A stretch of 64,000 nt of DNA, from contig NZ_CP047202.1 in the NCBI RefSeq assembly GCF_030408715.1, forward strand, positions 708,294 to 772,293. Reading direction: 5' to 3'. Of the stretch, positions 26,222 to 40,555 are shown piece after piece. The first letter of the stretch is position 1. Each line of letters begins with the position of its first letter. Source of the stretch: Corynebacterium confusum (GTDB lineage: Bacteria; Actinomycetota; Actinomycetes; Mycobacteriales; Mycobacteriaceae). Position numbers and translations under genes: made by a program. Under the pieces are notes generated by a model. The model was given only the letters and a program-made list of their open reading frames with translations, was not told the DNA's origin and did not search any database.

Positions 26222-26294
26222 TGAGTTACATTATGCTGCCTGCACACATCCCGTGACGGCAAGGTGACGGGCCGAGACAGGCAGGAGTGCTGCG

Positions 26295-27986
26295 ATGAGT
26301 CCCCCCAATTCTAATGACGATAAAGACCTGCGCGATAAGGCTGTTGCTGACGGTGTCGGTGGCGACGTCGACGGCGGCGGTGCGAGTGCTGCCGGGGACT
26401 CCGGTAGCGCAGGGAAGCGGGGATTGCTGGATAGGTTCCTGTCCGGCGTGGAGTACGTGGGCAACAAGCTGCCCGAGCCGTTTACTATCTTCGTCATCCT
26501 GTTTTTGATTACCGGGGTGGCCTCCACCGTGATGGCCTGGATGGGCGTGGCGGTCCAGGTGCCGGGCTCGGATGAGGTCTCCGAGGTCAATGGGCTGTTT
26601 ACGGGCGAGGGCCTGGCGTGGCTGACCATCACGATGGCCGAGAACTACATCGGCTTCCCGCCGCTGCTGACGGTGCTGCCCATCCTGCTGGCCGTGGGCG
26701 TGGCGGAGCGCTCCGGCATGCTCTCGGCGCTGATCCGCCAGCTGTTCGGCTCGGCGCGGCCGGCGCTGCTGCCGTATGCGGTCGGCGTCATCGGCGTGAC
26801 CGCCTCGGTCATGGGGGACTCCGCGTTCGTGGTGGTCCCGCCGCTGGCCGCCATGGTCTTCAAAGCGGCTGGCCGCCACCCGGTCGCCGGCCTCATCGGC
26901 GGTTTCGCCGCGGTGGGCGCGGGCTATTCCACGGCGTTGGTGCCCACCAGTCTGGACGCGCTGTTCGCCGGTATTACCAACGCGGTGATGGACACGCTGC
27001 CCGGGGCGGGGTATTCCACCGTGACGCCGCTGTCGAACTACTTCTTCAACGTGGCCTCCTCCGTGGTGCTGGGCCTGGTGGCCGGCTATATCATCGACCG
27101 GATCCTGGAGCCGCGCATGCGGGCCCAAAACGTGCCGGAGGATGAGTCAGTGGACGCCGCGGATGCCGCGGAGCGCGGCGACCGCGACGCCGAGGGTAAC
27201 GCCCTGGCCGCGACCCTGGAGCCGAAGGAGCGCAAGGCGCTGTGGCTCTCGCTGCTGGCCGGGCTGGTGCTGACCGCGGTGATCCTGGCCGCGGTGCTCA
27301 TCCCGGGCTCGCCGTGGCGCAATGGGGAGGGCGGTTTCCTGCCGAAGTCCCCGCTGCTTGATTCCATCGTGTTCATTATCTGCGCCTACTTCTGGGTCTT
27401 CGGCATCACCTACGGCGCGGTGGTCGGCACGATCAAGGGCATGGCGGACGTGGTCACCATGATGATTGGCGCGCTCAAGGACATGCTGAGCTTCTTGGTC
27501 CTGGCCTTCATCCTGGGCCAGTTCGTCGCTCTGTTCGCCTGGACCGGGATTGGCACCTTCACCGCGGTCAAGGGTGCGGCTTTCCTGGAATCCATCGGGC
27601 TGACCGGCTTCCCGGCCATCCTGGCCTTTATCGTGCTGGCCTCCTTGCTGAACCTGCTGATCATCTCGGGCTCGTCCATGTGGACGCTGATGGCCGCGGT
27701 CTTCGTTCCCATGTTCGCGCTGCTGGGCTACGAGCCCGCCTTCGTGCAGGCTGCCTTCCGCGTGGGTGATTCTGCCACCCAGATCATCACCCCGCTCAAC
27801 CCCTACATGATCGTCATGCTGGGCCTGCTGCAGCGATACGAACCCAAGGCGGGCCTGGGCACGCTGATGTCGCGCCTAATCCCGTTCGTCATTCCGTTCT
27901 TCCTCGTGTGGGCCATCCTACTGGGGGTGTGGTTCTTCGCCGATATCCCGCTGGGGCCGGGCGATAGCATTATGATTGAGTCCTAA
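26295..27986 (+). CDS. AbgT-family transporter (second copy)
   Basis: 563 residues, with AGGCAGGAG upstream of ATG 26295. A hydrophilic Gly/Asp/Ser-rich N-terminal 40 residues precedes the family start VEYVGNKLPEPFTIFVILF. Conserved AbgT segments SVMGDSAFVVVPPLAAM and RVGDSATQIITPL are present, with about 10 membrane helices. It is paralogous to the product at 20846-22492. Its stop overlaps the start of an M20 hydrolase by one base, the AbgT-AbgA/B type arrangement known for p-aminobenzoyl-glutamate use, so import of an amide-linked conjugate is likely. Confidence 0.9.
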   Translation: MSPPNSNDDKDLRDKAVADGVGGDVDGGGASAAGDSGSAGKRGLLDRFLSGVEYVGNKLPEPFTIFVILFLITGVASTVMAWMGVAVQVPGSDEVSEVNGLFTGEGLAWLTITMAENYIGFPPLLTVLPILLAVGVAERSGMLSALIRQLFGSARPALLPYAVGVIGVTASVMGDSAFVVVPPLAAMVFKAAGRHPVAGLIGGFAAVGAGYSTALVPTSLDALFAGITNAVMDTLPGAGYSTVTPLSNYFFNVASSVVLGLVAGYIIDRILEPRMRAQNVPEDESVDAADAAERGDRDAEGNALAATLEPKERKALWLSLLAGLVLTAVILAAVLIPGSPWRNGEGGFLPKSPLLDSIVFIICAYFWVFGITYGAVVGTIKGMADVVTMMIGALKDMLSFLVLAFILGQFVALFAWTGIGTFTAVKGAAFLESIGLTGFPAILAFIVLASLLNLLIISGSSMWTLMAAVFVPMFALLGYEPAFVQAAFRVGDSATQIITPLNPYMIVMLGLLQRYEPKAGLGTLMSRLIPFVIPFFLVWAILLGVWFFADIPLGPGDSIMIES

Positions 27987-29398
27987 TGACAGCTCACTCA
28001 GACAACTGCCATGATTCCTGCGCGCCGCAGCGCCCGGGCTTGAGCCCGGAGGCGGCATCGACAAGTTATTTGGACGCCACCTCCGCCGAGGTGGACGCGG
28101 CGGTCGAACGCGCCCAGCAGCGGCAGGAAGCGGCCGGGCAAGGCCGGGCCGCCTCGGTGCCCGACTACTGGGAGCGGCTGCGCCGCGCGGTGGAGGAGAC
28201 CGAGCTGGCGGCCGATATCCGCCACATCGTCCACGATCTGCACGCGCACCCGGAGACCGCCTTCGAGGAATATCGCAGCCAGCAGGTGCTGTGCAATCTC
28301 CTGGAAAAGCACGGGCACAGCGTGGTGCGCGGGGCTTATGGGGTTAAGACGGCCTTTTCCAGCCAGATCGCCTCGCCTGGCTACGAGCCCGGGCGCCATC
28401 CGCGGGTGGTCATCATGGCCGAATACGACGCGCTGCCAGGCATCGGACACGCCTGCGGGCACAACGTCATCGCGGCCGCCGGCGTGGGCGCCTATCTGGC
28501 GGCGGCGCGGGCTATCGATGCCGCCGCGCCCGTGTGCATCGAACTGCAGGGCACCCCGGCGGAGGAGGGGCACACCGGCAAGGAGTACATGATCCGCGGC
28601 GGGAGCCTGGACGGGGTGGACGCCGCGCTGATGATCCACGGCTTCGGCTACGACATCGCCGAGCACGTCTGGGTCGGGCGGCGCTCGGCCACCGTGACCT
28701 TCCATGGCACGGCCGCGCACGCGAGCTCGCAGCCGTTCATGGGTAAAAACGCCCTCGACGCCGCCTCCCTGATGTACCAGGGGCTGGGCCTGCACCGGCA
28801 GCAGATGCCGCCGAGCGACAGGTTGCATGCCGTCATCGCCGAGGGTGGCACCCGGCCCAGCGTGGTCCCGGATAGGGCCGTGGTCGAGGTCTACGCGCGC
28901 TCGTTGCGAACCGAGACCTTGCTGGAGTTATCCCGCCGAGTCGATGACATCGCGCGGGGCGCGGCCCTGATGGCGGGAGTCGGCGTGGAGATTGCCTGGG
29001 ATCCGCACCCGATGTCCCTGCCGGTGCGCAACAACTCCGCGCTGGCCGCCCGGTGGTCCGCCACCCAGCGGCGCCGCGGCCGCGCCCCGCTGCCCGCCGG
29101 GATAATCCCGGATAGCCTGGCGGCCTCCACGGACTTTGGCAACGTCTCCCAGCTGGTGCCGGGAATTCACCCCATGGTGCAGGTCAGCCCGCGGGAGGTG
29201 GCCCTGCACACCGAGGCCTTCGCTCACTGGTCGGCCACCGAGTCCGCGGAGCGTGCCGCGCTCGACTCCGCGGTGGGCCTGGCCCAGGTCGCCTTTGATT
29301 ACGCGGCGGATCCGCAGCTGCGAGCAGACGCCTACGCGGAGTTCGCGGCCTTGGGAACGGTCTCGGTGGAAAGCCTGCTGCGCTGGGAAAACTCCTAA
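27986..29398 (+). CDS. M20-family amidohydrolase, AbgA/AbgB-like
   Basis: 470 residues; the start ATG shares its A with the TAA of abgT (TAATG), so translation is coupled. M20 metal motifs EYDALPGIGHACGHNVIAAA, GTPAEEGHTGK and MIHGFGYD are visible, with a dimerisation domain near GTAAHASSQPFMGKNALDA. A long N-terminal extension of about 80 residues precedes the domain. It probably cleaves the amide bond of the conjugate imported by the partner transporter; p-aminobenzoyl-glutamate is the known precedent, but the substrate is inferred. Confidence 0.87.
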   Translation: MTAHSDNCHDSCAPQRPGLSPEAASTSYLDATSAEVDAAVERAQQRQEAAGQGRAASVPDYWERLRRAVEETELAADIRHIVHDLHAHPETAFEEYRSQQVLCNLLEKHGHSVVRGAYGVKTAFSSQIASPGYEPGRHPRVVIMAEYDALPGIGHACGHNVIAAAGVGAYLAAARAIDAAAPVCIELQGTPAEEGHTGKEYMIRGGSLDGVDAALMIHGFGYDIAEHVWVGRRSATVTFHGTAAHASSQPFMGKNALDAASLMYQGLGLHRQQMPPSDRLHAVIAEGGTRPSVVPDRAVVEVYARSLRTETLLELSRRVDDIARGAALMAGVGVEIAWDPHPMSLPVRNNSALAARWSATQRRRGRAPLPAGIIPDSLAASTDFGNVSQLVPGIHPMVQVSPREVALHTEAFAHWSATESAERAALDSAVGLAQVAFDYAADPQLRADAYAEFAALGTVSVESLLRWENS

Positions 29399-29531
29399 TA
29401 GTGTGGAGGGGTGGCAAGGGGGAGACAGTCCTCCGCGCCTCCCCGGGGCCCGAAGTGGGGGTATGTCCTGGGGGTGGAGGGTCCCGTTATTAAAATTTCA
29501 GGTAAATCGCAGGTGAACAAGGTTGCCTGAA

Positions 29532-29599
29532 ACTTAGCTGTACCTAAGTCTTGTCAGGTTAGGGTTTCTTCAGTTAGGTTGTCCTAGGGGAGACAGTTC
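29532..29599 (+). promoter_or_regulatory. iron-uptake promoter with DtxR-like half-sites
   Basis: The region has TCAGGTTAGGGTTTCTTCA (29554-29572; 13 of 19 match the DtxR-box consensus), TTAGGTTGTCCTAGGGGAG (from 29574; about 12 of 19) and an inverted repeat ACTTAG...CTAAGT (29532-29549). TAGGGT at 29560 can serve as -10, so a repressor bound here would block it. Weak individually, persuasive together ahead of a siderophore transporter. Confidence 0.5.
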
Positions 29600-29647
29600 C
29601 GGAATTCCGAAAGGGATTCGTTTCGAAATAAGGATGATTGACAAACC

Positions 29648-30676
29648 ATGAAGATTCGTCGCACCCTGGTTGCCTCGGTAGCCGCCGCTTCGCTGCTGCT
29701 GACCGCCTGCTCTTCGGCGGAGGATTCCTCCAATTCCGCCGACAATTCCTCAAACTCCGCTGAGAACACCGCGGCAGACAGCGCTGCCTCGGAGTCCGGC
29801 GAGCTGAAGCTGGAAGACAACAACGGAGAACAGACGGTGACCCTGCCGGTCGAGAAACCGGCCGTGACCGACAACCGCGCCTTCGCGGTCCTGGCCGACT
29901 GGGGCGTTGAACTCTCCGCAGCACCGCTGAACCTCGTCCCGGATACCCTGGCGGATACCTACAACAAGGACACCGTCGCCGCGGACCTGGGCAGCCACCG
30001 CGAGCCGGACCTCGAGGCTTTGGTCGCCGCCGAGCCGGACCTGGTCTGGAACGGCCAGCGCTTCTCCCAGCACCAGGAGGACATCGAAAAGCTGGTGGAG
30101 GACACCCCGGTCGTGGACTTCGAGCCGCGCGAGGACAAGGACTTCTTCGAAGAGCTCAAGCGCCACACCACCGCGCTGGGCGAGGTCTTCGAGCACGAGG
30201 AAGACGCCCAGAAGCTGATCGACGACCTGGACGCCGCCATCGAGCGCGCCAAGCAGGCCTACGATCCGGAAAAGACCGTCATGGCGGTCAACACCTCCGG
30301 CGGCGAGATCGGCTACATCGCTCCGCACGTCGGCCGCACCTTGGGCCCCATCTTCGACCTGCTGGACCTGGACCCGGCTCTGACCGTGAAGGACGGTAGC
30401 AGCAACCACGAGGGCGACGACATCTCCGTCGAGGCCATCGCGGAATCCAACCCGGACTGGATCCTGGTCCTGGACCGCGACGGTGCGATCAACTCCGATG
30501 AGCCGGACTACACCCCGGGCAAAGACCTGGTGGAAAACAGCGCGGCCCTGAAGAACGTGCAGGCGGTCAAGGACGGCAATGTTTACGTTGCGCCGAAGGA
30601 CACCTACACTAACGAGTCCATCATTACCTACACCAAGATCCTGAACGAAATGGCTGATGCTTTCGAGAATGCTTAG
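29648..30676 (+). CDS. iron-siderophore ABC transporter substrate-binding lipoprotein
   Basis: 342 residues. A lipoprotein signal peptide ends in LLLTACSS, giving a lipidated Cys near residue 21, followed by a Ser/Asn/Ala-rich linker. The mature part is a periplasmic-binding-protein class III (FepB/FatB-like) domain starting at QTVTLPVEKPAVTDNRAFAV. It captures an iron complex outside the membrane for the two permeases and ATPase encoded downstream. Sequence style is nearest to the CeuE/FatB/YclQ group that binds catecholate siderophores, but the ligand is inferred. Confidence 0.9.
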   Translation: MKIRRTLVASVAAASLLLTACSSAEDSSNSADNSSNSAENTAADSAASESGELKLEDNNGEQTVTLPVEKPAVTDNRAFAVLADWGVELSAAPLNLVPDTLADTYNKDTVAADLGSHREPDLEALVAAEPDLVWNGQRFSQHQEDIEKLVEDTPVVDFEPREDKDFFEELKRHTTALGEVFEHEEDAQKLIDDLDAAIERAKQAYDPEKTVMAVNTSGGEIGYIAPHVGRTLGPIFDLLDLDPALTVKDGSSNHEGDDISVEAIAESNPDWILVLDRDGAINSDEPDYTPGKDLVENSAALKNVQAVKDGNVYVAPKDTYTNESIITYTKILNEMADAFENA

Positions 30677-30778
30677 TACTTCCTACGGCACTTTCCGCAA
30701 GTAACCGGATAGCTCCTGCGCTTTTTGACCCGCGCAGGGCCTATCCGGCTTTCGGATATCTACATAGAAGCGGACCAT

Positions 30779-31756
30779 ATGCAAGAAACAACACCTAGGC
30801 GCTCCCGGTCGAAGCTCTTCGACTGGAAGCTTCTGCTCGGCGTAGGCGGCATCCTCCTGCTCCTAGCGCTCTCGCTGGCGGTGGGCGAGTACGACATCCT
30901 GGGCCACGAGGACGGCGGGGAGATGTTCAACACCACTCGCATCCCGCGCACCATCGCGTTGATGTTGGCCGGTGCCGCCATGGCCATGAGCGGGTTGGTC
31001 ATGCAGCTTTTGACTCAGAACCGTTTCGTGGAGCCGACCACCACCGGCACCACCGAGTGGGCCGGGCTGGGTCTGCTGACTACCATGGTGTTGTTTCCTA
31101 GCTCCACCGTGCTGCAGAAGATGGTGGTCGCCGTAGTCTTCTCCTTCGTGGGAACCATGGTCTTCTTCGCGTTCCTGCGGCGGGTGACCCTGCGCTCTTC
31201 CCTGATCGTGCCGATCATCGGGATCATGCTGGGCGCGGTCGTCAGCGCGGTCTCGACCTTCGTGGCGCTGACCACGGACTCCCTGCAGCAGCTGGGCATC
31301 TGGTTTATGGGCTCGTTCACCTCGGTCTACGAGGGGCAATACGAGGTCCTGTGGCTGGTGCTCGTCGTGCTCATCGCGGTCTTTTTCTTTGCGGACAAGC
31401 TGACCGTGGCCGGGCTGGGCGAGGAGATCGCCACCAACGTCGGACTGAACTACAACCGCATGATCCTCATCGGCACGGGGCTTATCGCCGTGGCCACCGG
31501 CGTGGTCACCGTGGTGGTCGGCGCCCTGCCGTTTTTGGGCCTTATCGTCCCGAACATCGTGAGCCTGTTCCGCGGCGACGACCTGCGCTCCAACCTGCCG
31601 TGGGTCTGCCTGCTGGGGATCGCGACGGTCACCGTCTGCGACCTGGTGGGGCGCACCATTATCTCCCCGTTCGAGATGCCCGTGTCCGTCATCCTGGGGA
31701 TCATCGGCGCGGTCGTGTTCGTGGTCCTGATTGTGAGGTCGACCCGTGGTAAATAA
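30779..31756 (+). CDS. iron-siderophore ABC transporter permease (FecCD family)
   Basis: 325 residues from ATG 30779, about nine or ten membrane helices. FecCD-family features include RIPRTIALMLAGAAMAMSGL near the N terminus, with its coupling GAA-MSG element, and the PFLGLIVPNIVSLFRGDD segment. It forms the heterodimeric membrane channel with the next gene product. The 100-nt gap after the lipoprotein gene contains a weak hairpin (CGGATAG / CTATCCG), which may lower expression of the downstream genes relative to the binding protein. Confidence 0.9.
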   Translation: MQETTPRRSRSKLFDWKLLLGVGGILLLLALSLAVGEYDILGHEDGGEMFNTTRIPRTIALMLAGAAMAMSGLVMQLLTQNRFVEPTTTGTTEWAGLGLLTTMVLFPSSTVLQKMVVAVVFSFVGTMVFFAFLRRVTLRSSLIVPIIGIMLGAVVSAVSTFVALTTDSLQQLGIWFMGSFTSVYEGQYEVLWLVLVVLIAVFFFADKLTVAGLGEEIATNVGLNYNRMILIGTGLIAVATGVVTVVVGALPFLGLIVPNIVSLFRGDDLRSNLPWVCLLGIATVTVCDLVGRTIISPFEMPVSVILGIIGAVVFVVLIVRSTRGK

Positions 31757-32798
31757 GACTGTTTCTACTTCTACTTCCGCCCCGGCTACTGCCTCCGCGC
31801 GCGACGTCGGGGCTTTCCAGTCCGCCGCCGCGCAGCGCAAGTACGGGGTAATCCTGCTCCTGCTGCTGGTCACCGGCGGCATCTTCGCCGCCGGGTTGCT
31901 GGCGTGGGATAATCCGATGGACTTCGGCACGCGCGGATTCTGGCTCATCGCCGAGCGCCGCGCCGATGCCGTCATCGCCATGGCCGTGGTGGCCATCTGC
32001 CAGGCGGCCGCGACGGTGGCCTTCCACACCGTGACCAACAACCGCATCCTCACCCCGTCCATCATGGGCTTTGAGGCTTTGTACGTGGCGATTAACACCG
32101 CGACCATCTTCTTCCTCGGCGCGGCCGGTCTGACCAATGCCCGCAACATCACCACGTTCCTGGTCCAGGTCGCGCTCATGGTCCTGCTGTCGCTGGTGCT
32201 CTACTCGTGGCTGCTGACCAACCGCTCCAACAACATGCACGCGATGCTGCTGGTTGGCGTGGTCATCGGCGGCGGGTTGGGCTCGTTGTCAACGTTCATG
32301 CAACGCATGCTGACCCCCTCCGAATTCGACGTGCTCACGGCCCGTCTGTTCGGCTCCGTCAACAACGCCGACTCGGACTATTACCCGGTGGCCATCCCGC
32401 TGATGCTGGTTGCCGCGGCCGCGCTGTACCTCAACTCGCGCCGGCTCAACGTGCTCGCGCTGGGACGCGACGCCTCGACCAACCTGGGCGTGAACCACCG
32501 GACCAACGCCATTTTCACGCTCATCATGGTCTCCATCCTCATGGCGGTGACCACCGCGCTGGTGGGCCCAATGACCTTCCTAGGCTTCCTGGTCGCTACG
32601 CTGGCATACCAGTTTGCCGAGACCTACGATCACCGTTTCTTGTTCCCAATGGCCGTGGCCATTGCCTTTGCCGTGCTCACCGGGGCGTATTTCATCATGC
32701 AGCACGTCTTCTACGCCCAGGGCGTGGTCTCCATCATCATCGAGTTGGTCGGCGGTACTGTCTTCCTCTTCGTCATCTTGAGAAAGGGTCGCCTGTGA
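31746..32798 (+). CDS. iron-siderophore ABC transporter permease, second subunit
   Basis: 350 residues from GTG 31746, overlapping the first permease gene by 11 nt. The FecCD pattern is present (AVVAICQAAATVAFHTVTNN, PSIMGFEALYV, LVGPMTFLGFLVATLAYQF). It pairs with the first permease, as in the YclN-YclO system. The end overlaps the ATPase gene. Confidence 0.9.
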   Translation: MVNKTVSTSTSAPATASARDVGAFQSAAAQRKYGVILLLLLVTGGIFAAGLLAWDNPMDFGTRGFWLIAERRADAVIAMAVVAICQAAATVAFHTVTNNRILTPSIMGFEALYVAINTATIFFLGAAGLTNARNITTFLVQVALMVLLSLVLYSWLLTNRSNNMHAMLLVGVVIGGGLGSLSTFMQRMLTPSEFDVLTARLFGSVNNADSDYYPVAIPLMLVAAAALYLNSRRLNVLALGRDASTNLGVNHRTNAIFTLIMVSILMAVTTALVGPMTFLGFLVATLAYQFAETYDHRFLFPMAVAIAFAVLTGAYFIMQHVFYAQGVVSIIIELVGGTVFLFVILRKGRL

Positions 32799-33550
32799 TT
32801 TCCCTAAAACACGTCGCGAAAAGCTACAGCGGCGAGACCAACATCGGTCCCGTCGATCTGGAAATCCCCTCCGGTGGCATCACCTCCCTGGTCGGACCGA
32901 ACGGCGCTGGCAAGTCGACCCTGCTGACGATGATCGGCCGCCTGCTGGAGATGGACGAGGGAACAATCGAGATCGCCGGCTACGACATCGGGAAGACCAA
33001 GTCGAAGGATCTAGCCCGCATTGTTTCCATCCTGCGGCAGGAAAACCACTTCATCACGAAGCTGACGGTCCGGCAGCTGGTGGGCTTCGGCCGCTTCCCG
33101 TATTCCCAGGGGCGCCTGACCGATGAAGACGAGGAGATCATCTCCAAGTACATCGACTTCCTCCACCTGCGCGAGTTTGAGGGCCGCTACCTGGATGAGC
33201 TCTCCGGCGGCCAGCGCCAGCGCGCGTATGTGGCCATGGTCCTGTGCCAAGAGACCGACTACGTCCTGCTGGACGAGCCGCTCAACAACCTGGACATCTC
33301 CCACTCCGTGGAGATGATGCGCCACCTCAAGCAGGCCGCGCGGGAATTCGGCCGCACGATCGTGCTGGTCATCCACGACATTAACTTCGCCGCCAAGTAC
33401 TCGGACAATATCTGCGCGGTCAAGGGCGGCGAGGTCGTCGCCTTCGGTAGCCCGGAAGAGATCATGAAGGACGAGATCCTCACCCCGATCTTCAACACCC
33501 CGATCCAGGTCATCGACGGACCTGACGGGTTGCTGGCCTGCTACTACTAG
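32795..33550 (+). CDS. iron-siderophore ABC transporter ATP-binding protein
   Basis: 251 residues from GTG 32795, which overlaps the permease stop by 4 nt; GAAAGGG is upstream. Walker A LVGPNGAGKSTLL, signature LSGGQRQRAYVAMVL, Walker B YVLLDEPLNNLD and the switch His in VIHDINFAA are complete. It energises siderophore import. Longer in-frame starts lie inside the permease gene and are rejected. Confidence 0.93.
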   Translation: MISLKHVAKSYSGETNIGPVDLEIPSGGITSLVGPNGAGKSTLLTMIGRLLEMDEGTIEIAGYDIGKTKSKDLARIVSILRQENHFITKLTVRQLVGFGRFPYSQGRLTDEDEEIISKYIDFLHLREFEGRYLDELSGGQRQRAYVAMVLCQETDYVLLDEPLNNLDISHSVEMMRHLKQAAREFGRTIVLVIHDINFAAKYSDNICAVKGGEVVAFGSPEEIMKDEILTPIFNTPIQVIDGPDGLLACYY

Positions 33551-33660
33551 CCCCACGGGCGGCAGATACAAGACGACAACCGGCCCCTAAAAACGTGCTG
33601 CAAGCGCTACCGGCGGTGCCCCGCCGGCGGGGGAGGGGTCGTGCTAGTAGGTTGAAGGCC

Positions 33661-34569
33661 ATGACCAGTTTCCTCGAGCGCCACCAGGTGGCTTTCTACC
33701 TCCTGGCGATCGCGGCCGGACTAGCATTCAGCGGCCTGCCGTTGGGCTGGCTCGAGTACCCGGCGCTGGCGCTGCTGCTTTTTGCCACCTTCATGGCCAT
33801 CCCACTCGAGAAGGTCCGCCCGGACTGGCGCTACCTGCGCGCCTCCCTTACCCTCAACTTCCTCGGGGTGCCGCTCATCGCGGCGGTGCTGGCCCTCTTC
33901 CTCAAGGACCTCGAGGTTAAAACCGCGGTGATCATGGTGCTGCTCGCGCCCTGCATTGACTACGTGGTGGTCTTTACCCGGCTGGCGGGAGGCAACGTGG
34001 CGGCCATCGCGACCAGCACGCCATTCCTCTTCCCAGTACAGGTGGCCGTCATCCCGGTCGCCCTGCACCTCGTCATCGGGGGAGGGGATATGTCCTTCCC
34101 GGTTGCTCCCATGCTCCAGGCGTTCGTAGGCCTCATCGTCATCCCCTTTGGCCTGGCCTGGGCAGTGCAGCACACGCGCGCCAAGGAGAAAATAAGCAAC
34201 GTCACCGATGACTGGATGGTCCCGGTCATGTGCCTGACCCTCTTCGTCATTGCGACGGTGCATTCGCCGGGGCTGGGGGAGAACCTGCCGCGGCTTATTC
34301 CGGCACTTGTTTGTTACGTGTTGTTCATCTTCGCCGCGGTCGGCCTGGCTCTGGCACTGGGGCGGGCGCTGAACTTCCAGAGGCAGGACCGCATTGCGCT
34401 GATGCTGACGACGATGACCCGCAACTCACTGGTCATCATGCCCTTCGCCCTGGCCCTGCCGGAGGGATTTTCATTCGTCCCGGTGGCCATCATCATGCAG
34501 ACCGTGGTCGAGCTAGTGGCGTTAAGTGCAGTAGTGAAAATAGCCCGTCTACCTGCGGATAAACATTAA
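33661..34569 (+). CDS. BASS / arsenite-type membrane permease
   Basis: 302 residues, about nine or ten membrane helices. Sequence resembles the bile acid:sodium symporter/arsenical-resistance-3 superfamily: LLAPCIDYVVVFTRLAGG matches the conserved Cys-containing helix of Acr3-like proteins, and TTMTRNSLVIMPFALALP the later NSL-type motif. TAGGTT ends exactly 7 nt before ATG 33661, suggesting a leaderless mRNA. No ArsR or arsenate reductase gene is nearby, so an arsenite role is only a possibility; a small organic anion is equally plausible. Confidence 0.78.
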   Translation: MTSFLERHQVAFYLLAIAAGLAFSGLPLGWLEYPALALLLFATFMAIPLEKVRPDWRYLRASLTLNFLGVPLIAAVLALFLKDLEVKTAVIMVLLAPCIDYVVVFTRLAGGNVAAIATSTPFLFPVQVAVIPVALHLVIGGGDMSFPVAPMLQAFVGLIVIPFGLAWAVQHTRAKEKISNVTDDWMVPVMCLTLFVIATVHSPGLGENLPRLIPALVCYVLFIFAAVGLALALGRALNFQRQDRIALMLTTMTRNSLVIMPFALALPEGFSFVPVAIIMQTVVELVALSAVVKIARLPADKH

Positions 34570-34582
34570 GGTAAAAGGCGAT

Positions 34583-34612
34583 TTGGTGTCTTGGCGAAGA
34601 ACGCGCTATATT
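34583..34612 (+). promoter_or_regulatory. rrn promoter P1
   Basis: TTGGTG (34583-34588) and TATATT (34607-34612) are separated by 18 nt, about 400 bp before 16S rRNA. Confidence 0.55.
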
Positions 34613-34662
34613 AATTCGAGTCGCCGCGAGGTAGCCGTGAGGTTAACGGGTGGTGACGGTGT

Positions 34663-34691
34663 TTGACTTTGTTTACGGTTGTGAGTAAGGT
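34663..34691 (+). promoter_or_regulatory. rrn promoter P2
   Basis: TTGACT (34663-34668) and TAAGGT (34686-34691) with the ideal 17-nt spacing, 51 nt downstream of the P1 -10 box. Tandem promoters are usual for actinobacterial rRNA operons. Confidence 0.65.
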
Positions 34692-35005
34692 TGAACAAGC
34701 CGCTTTGAACAGTTGGTTGTTGCTGATTGTTGGGGCGTGCCAGTGATGTTTGAGAACTCAATAGTGTGCCAATGTACTTTTTGCATTTGTGTGGATGGTT
34801 GTGTTGGTGTGTGCCGGATGGCGCTTTCAGTTGGGGTGTCATTGAAATATAATTGTTTCTTTCTGGCTGCATTGATGTGATTGTTCATGTTTTGTGAATT
34901 TTTCATTTTTTCTTTGTAGTAATTCTTTTTTGGTCAGTATGCAGCGCATGGTTTGTGTGTTGTGTGTTGGTTTTGTTTGTTAGGTTTGGGCTTTTCACGA
35001 GCCTT

Positions 35006-40044
<5,039 letters not shown>

Positions 40045-40167
40045 CACAAACTGGTTTTGTGTGGAACAAAACAAAACACAAGATATCGTCACTTTGTCGT
40101 GTTCGCGTCCACTATGCAGTATCTGACACAACACCCCGGACCAGACACCACATGTGTGTCCCGGATG

Positions 40168-40290
40168 TTTGTCGGTGGTCAATAGCGGCAGGGAAACGCC
40201 CGGACCCATTCCGAACCCGGAAGCTAAGCCTGCGTCGCGCCGATGGTACTGCAACCGGGAGGTTGTGGGAGAGTAGGTTACCGCCGACAC
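40168..40290 (+). rRNA. rrf: 5S ribosomal RNA
   Basis: About 121 nt with the terminal stem TGTCGGTGG / CCGCCGACA and the conserved CCCATTCCGAACCCGGAAG and GGGAGAGTAGG segments. About 125 nt after 23S rRNA, same strand. Confidence 0.95.
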
Positions 40291-40317
40291 CAAACGAAAG
40301 AATAACTTAATAAGTAG

Positions 40318-40364
40318 AAGCGCTCGGTAGGGCAGTCACCCGATGACTGTCTTACCGAGCGCTT
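40318..40364 (+). terminator. rRNA operon terminator
   Basis: Long inverted repeat with arms AAGCGCTCGGTAGGGCAGTCA / TGACTGTCTTACCGAGCGCTT (one wobble), loop CCCGA, followed by TAGCATTCTC. Confidence 0.9.
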
Positions 40365-40484
40365 TAGCATTCTCAGACTTCTGTACGCGCCCAACAACCA
40401 TGCCAGTGGGAAAGGACTTCGGGAGGATCGATGTTCTACCCTTGTGCGCTAACCCGGTTTTGGGCTATTGCTCCCAGGTGATTA

Positions 40485-40512
40485 TTGTCACTGTCATCGG
40501 AGGGTCTAGAAT
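40485..40512 (+). promoter_or_regulatory. promoter of lyase gene
   Basis: TTGTCA (40485-40490), 16-nt spacer, TAGAAT (40507-40512). Predicted start near 40519 gives a leader of about 35 nt before ATG 40556. Confidence 0.6.
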
Positions 40513-40555
40513 GACGAGCTAGTGTCTGCCTCTTTAGAAAGTTCGGATTTACACC

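Larger units (their letters stand above)
25776..26294. other. intergenic region ssrA to second abgT
   Basis: Apart from the ssrA terminator, one doubtful minus-strand ORF (25883-26095) and a palindrome at 26202-26221 near the abgT promoter, I see no gene here. The stretch from about 26040 is less G+C-rich than flanking coding DNA. Confidence 0.6.
34570..35005 (+). other. rRNA operon leader region
   Basis: T-rich on the plus strand and free of genes. It holds two promoters (34583-34612 and 34663-34691), the 16-nt box TGAGAACTCAATAGTG at 34751-34766 repeated in the 16S-23S spacer, and a T-rich stretch before mature 16S. Confidence 0.7.
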
